Both the position numbers and the translations under genes were made by a program. A stretch of DNA of 7,367 bases from Candidatus Mcinerneyibacteriota bacterium. Its GTDB lineage: Bacteria > AUK180 > JAQVHJ01. Of the stretch, positions 6,496-7,367 are shown piece by piece. Each line of letters starts with the position of its first letter. Position 1 is the stretch's first letter. The notes under the pieces are model-generated. The model worked only from the letters and a program-made list of their open reading frames with translations. It had not been told where the DNA came from and made no database searches. Where the stretch lies: assembly GCA_030630935.1 (NCBI GenBank), contig DAOVMD010000145.1, positions 1 to 7,367 of the forward strand, given 5' to 3'.

Positions 6496-7367
6496 ATGAG
6501 AAAAAATAATTCTATGAGCTACAAAAAGCAGAATCAGTTAAAAACATTTTTTAAACAGTTAATAAAAACTGCCGATTTATACGGCGTGAATTCCAATATG
6601 GAAACCATCCTGCTACACCCATTTAAAGAAGTTATAATAAATTTTCCCGTAAAATTTGATAATAATCATGTAACAATTTTTCAAGGTTATCGTATTCAGC
6701 ATAATAATTTTCTTGGGATTTATTCCGGTGGAATTAGACTCGAACAAACACTTGGTTTGGATGATATTAGAATCTTTGCATTATTAATGACTCTTAAATC
6801 ATCGTTGGTAAATATCCCGTTTGGAGGTTCATTTGGCGGAATTAAAATTAATCCGGAGAAATATTCAAAAAATGAAATTGAAAAAATAATTAGAAATTTT
6901 ATACAAAAGTTGAATAAAGATATTGGACCGGAAGTTGATATTCTGTCTCCGGATCTAAATACAAATTCAACTGTTATGTCCTGGATACTTGATTCATATT
7001 TATCAAAATTACCGCCTAAACAAAGAAAGAAGTCAATTCAGCTTGTTACTGGAAAACCTATTGAATCAGGGGGAATTCTTGGGAGAGAAAAAGCCGTTGG
7101 TCAAGGATTGGTTTATATTATTGAGAAATGGGCGAAGGATAAAAAGTTTAAATTAAGGGGTGCAAAATACTTCGTTCAAGGTTTTGGAAATGTTGGTTCA
7201 TGGGTTTCCAGATTATTGAAACCACTCGGGTGCAAATTAATTGCTGTCGAAGATTCTTCCGGAGCAATTTCTAATATTAAAAGTATTGATCCCTATAAAC
7301 TTGCTGAGTACAGAAAAGAAAATGGGGGGATTGCAGGATTTCCCGGAACGAGAAAAAATAATCATAA
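6496..7367 (+). CDS. Glu/Leu/Phe/Val dehydrogenase-like protein with altered active site (3' partial)
   Basis: The frame is open to the window end (290 complete codons). The protein follows the glutamate dehydrogenase fold throughout: GYRIQHN (64-70), GGIR (78-81), MTLKSS with Lys101, PFGGSFGG (108-115), DILSPDLNTN (148-157) with the conserved Asp153, TGKP (185-188), and the Rossmann motif QGFGNVGS (228-235). Active-site positions are changed. In the usual GPxKGGIR motif Lys is Ser77. In the usual PxGGAKGG motif the catalytic Lys is Phe113. The usual Thr in GRxxATG is Val201 (GREKAVG). The family normally oxidatively deaminates an amino acid with NAD(P); losing the catalytic Lys suggests little or no such activity, another reaction, or a regulatory role. 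The frame is uninterrupted, so this is not an obvious pseudogene. It lies behind the terminator, so it probably has its own promoter, which I could not identify. Neither ATG 6496 nor in-frame ATG 6514 has a clear ribosome site; 6496 is chosen as the longer form. Confidence 0.88.
   Translation, partial: MRKNNSMSYKKQNQLKTFFKQLIKTADLYGVNSNMETILLHPFKEVIINFPVKFDNNHVTIFQGYRIQHNNFLGIYSGGIRLEQTLGLDDIRIFALLMTLKSSLVNIPFGGSFGGIKINPEKYSKNEIEKIIRNFIQKLNKDIGPEVDILSPDLNTNSTVMSWILDSYLSKLPPKQRKKSIQLVTGKPIESGGILGREKAVGQGLVYIIEKWAKDKKFKLRGAKYFVQGFGNVGSWVSRLLKPLGCKLIAVEDSSGAISNIKSIDPYKLAEYRKENGGIAGFPGTRKNNH

Noticed and set aside
6496-7367. Pseudogene call for the dehydrogenase-like gene
   Set aside because: The active-site lysines are replaced, but the frame is uninterrupted over 290 codons and the fold and nucleotide-binding motifs are kept, so it is better read as a divergent functional paralogue.
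1-7367. Mobile element, CRISPR array, tRNA or rRNA
   Set aside because: No transposase or integrase frames, spaced repeats, tRNA-like cloverleaf or rRNA segments were seen on either strand.

Overview
The window is AT-rich, densely coded and entirely on the + strand. It holds the 3' part of an NtrC-type sigma-54 activator gene, a five-gene redox operon, and the 5' part of a glutamate-dehydrogenase-family gene. The abundance of low-potential Fe-S proteins of the NADH-diaphorase/bifurcating-hydrogenase type suggests an anaerobic or facultatively anaerobic bacterium. Sigma-54 control, strong GGAGG-type ribosome sites and low GC would fit several little-cultured lineages. I cannot name the phylum from the sequence alone.

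Layout: (1) 1-1203, response regulator with receiver, AAA+ and Fis-type HTH domains, truncated at the window's left edge. (2) 1204-1425, control region with a near-consensus sigma-54 promoter (TGGCATATCAATTGCT, 1368-1383) and two weak upstream repeat elements. (3) 1426-6399, five co-directional genes spaced from an 8-nt overlap to 46 nt apart: a 99-aa protein with a duplicated four-Cys motif; a NuoE/HydC-like [2Fe-2S] subunit; a NuoF/HydB-like NADH/FMN flavoprotein with an N-terminal thioredoxin-like domain and a C-terminal 2x[4Fe-4S] domain; a NuoG-N-terminus-like Fe-S protein without any catalytic domain; and a stand-alone FMN-type glutamate-synthase-domain protein. (4) 6437-6478, a strong intrinsic terminator with a UUCG-capped stem. 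(5) 6496-7367, a Glu/Leu/Phe/Val dehydrogenase-like protein, truncated at the right edge, in which conserved lysines of the substrate and catalytic site are replaced.

Working model: NADH is oxidised at FMN in the NuoF-like subunit. Electrons then pass through the NuoE-like and NuoG-like Fe-S chain to the FMN protein of the glutamate-synthase fold. That is the same architecture as HydABC-type enzymes, with a glutamate-synthase FMN domain in place of the hydrogenase. No H-cluster domain, glutaminase domain or quinone-binding membrane subunit is encoded here. The oxidised or reduced partner of the last subunit is therefore unknown, and electron bifurcation is only a hypothesis. The adjacent sigma-54 activator is the obvious candidate regulator of the operon. 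The glutamate-synthase and glutamate-dehydrogenase folds hint at a link to amino-acid or nitrogen metabolism, but both proteins depart from the classical enzymes.
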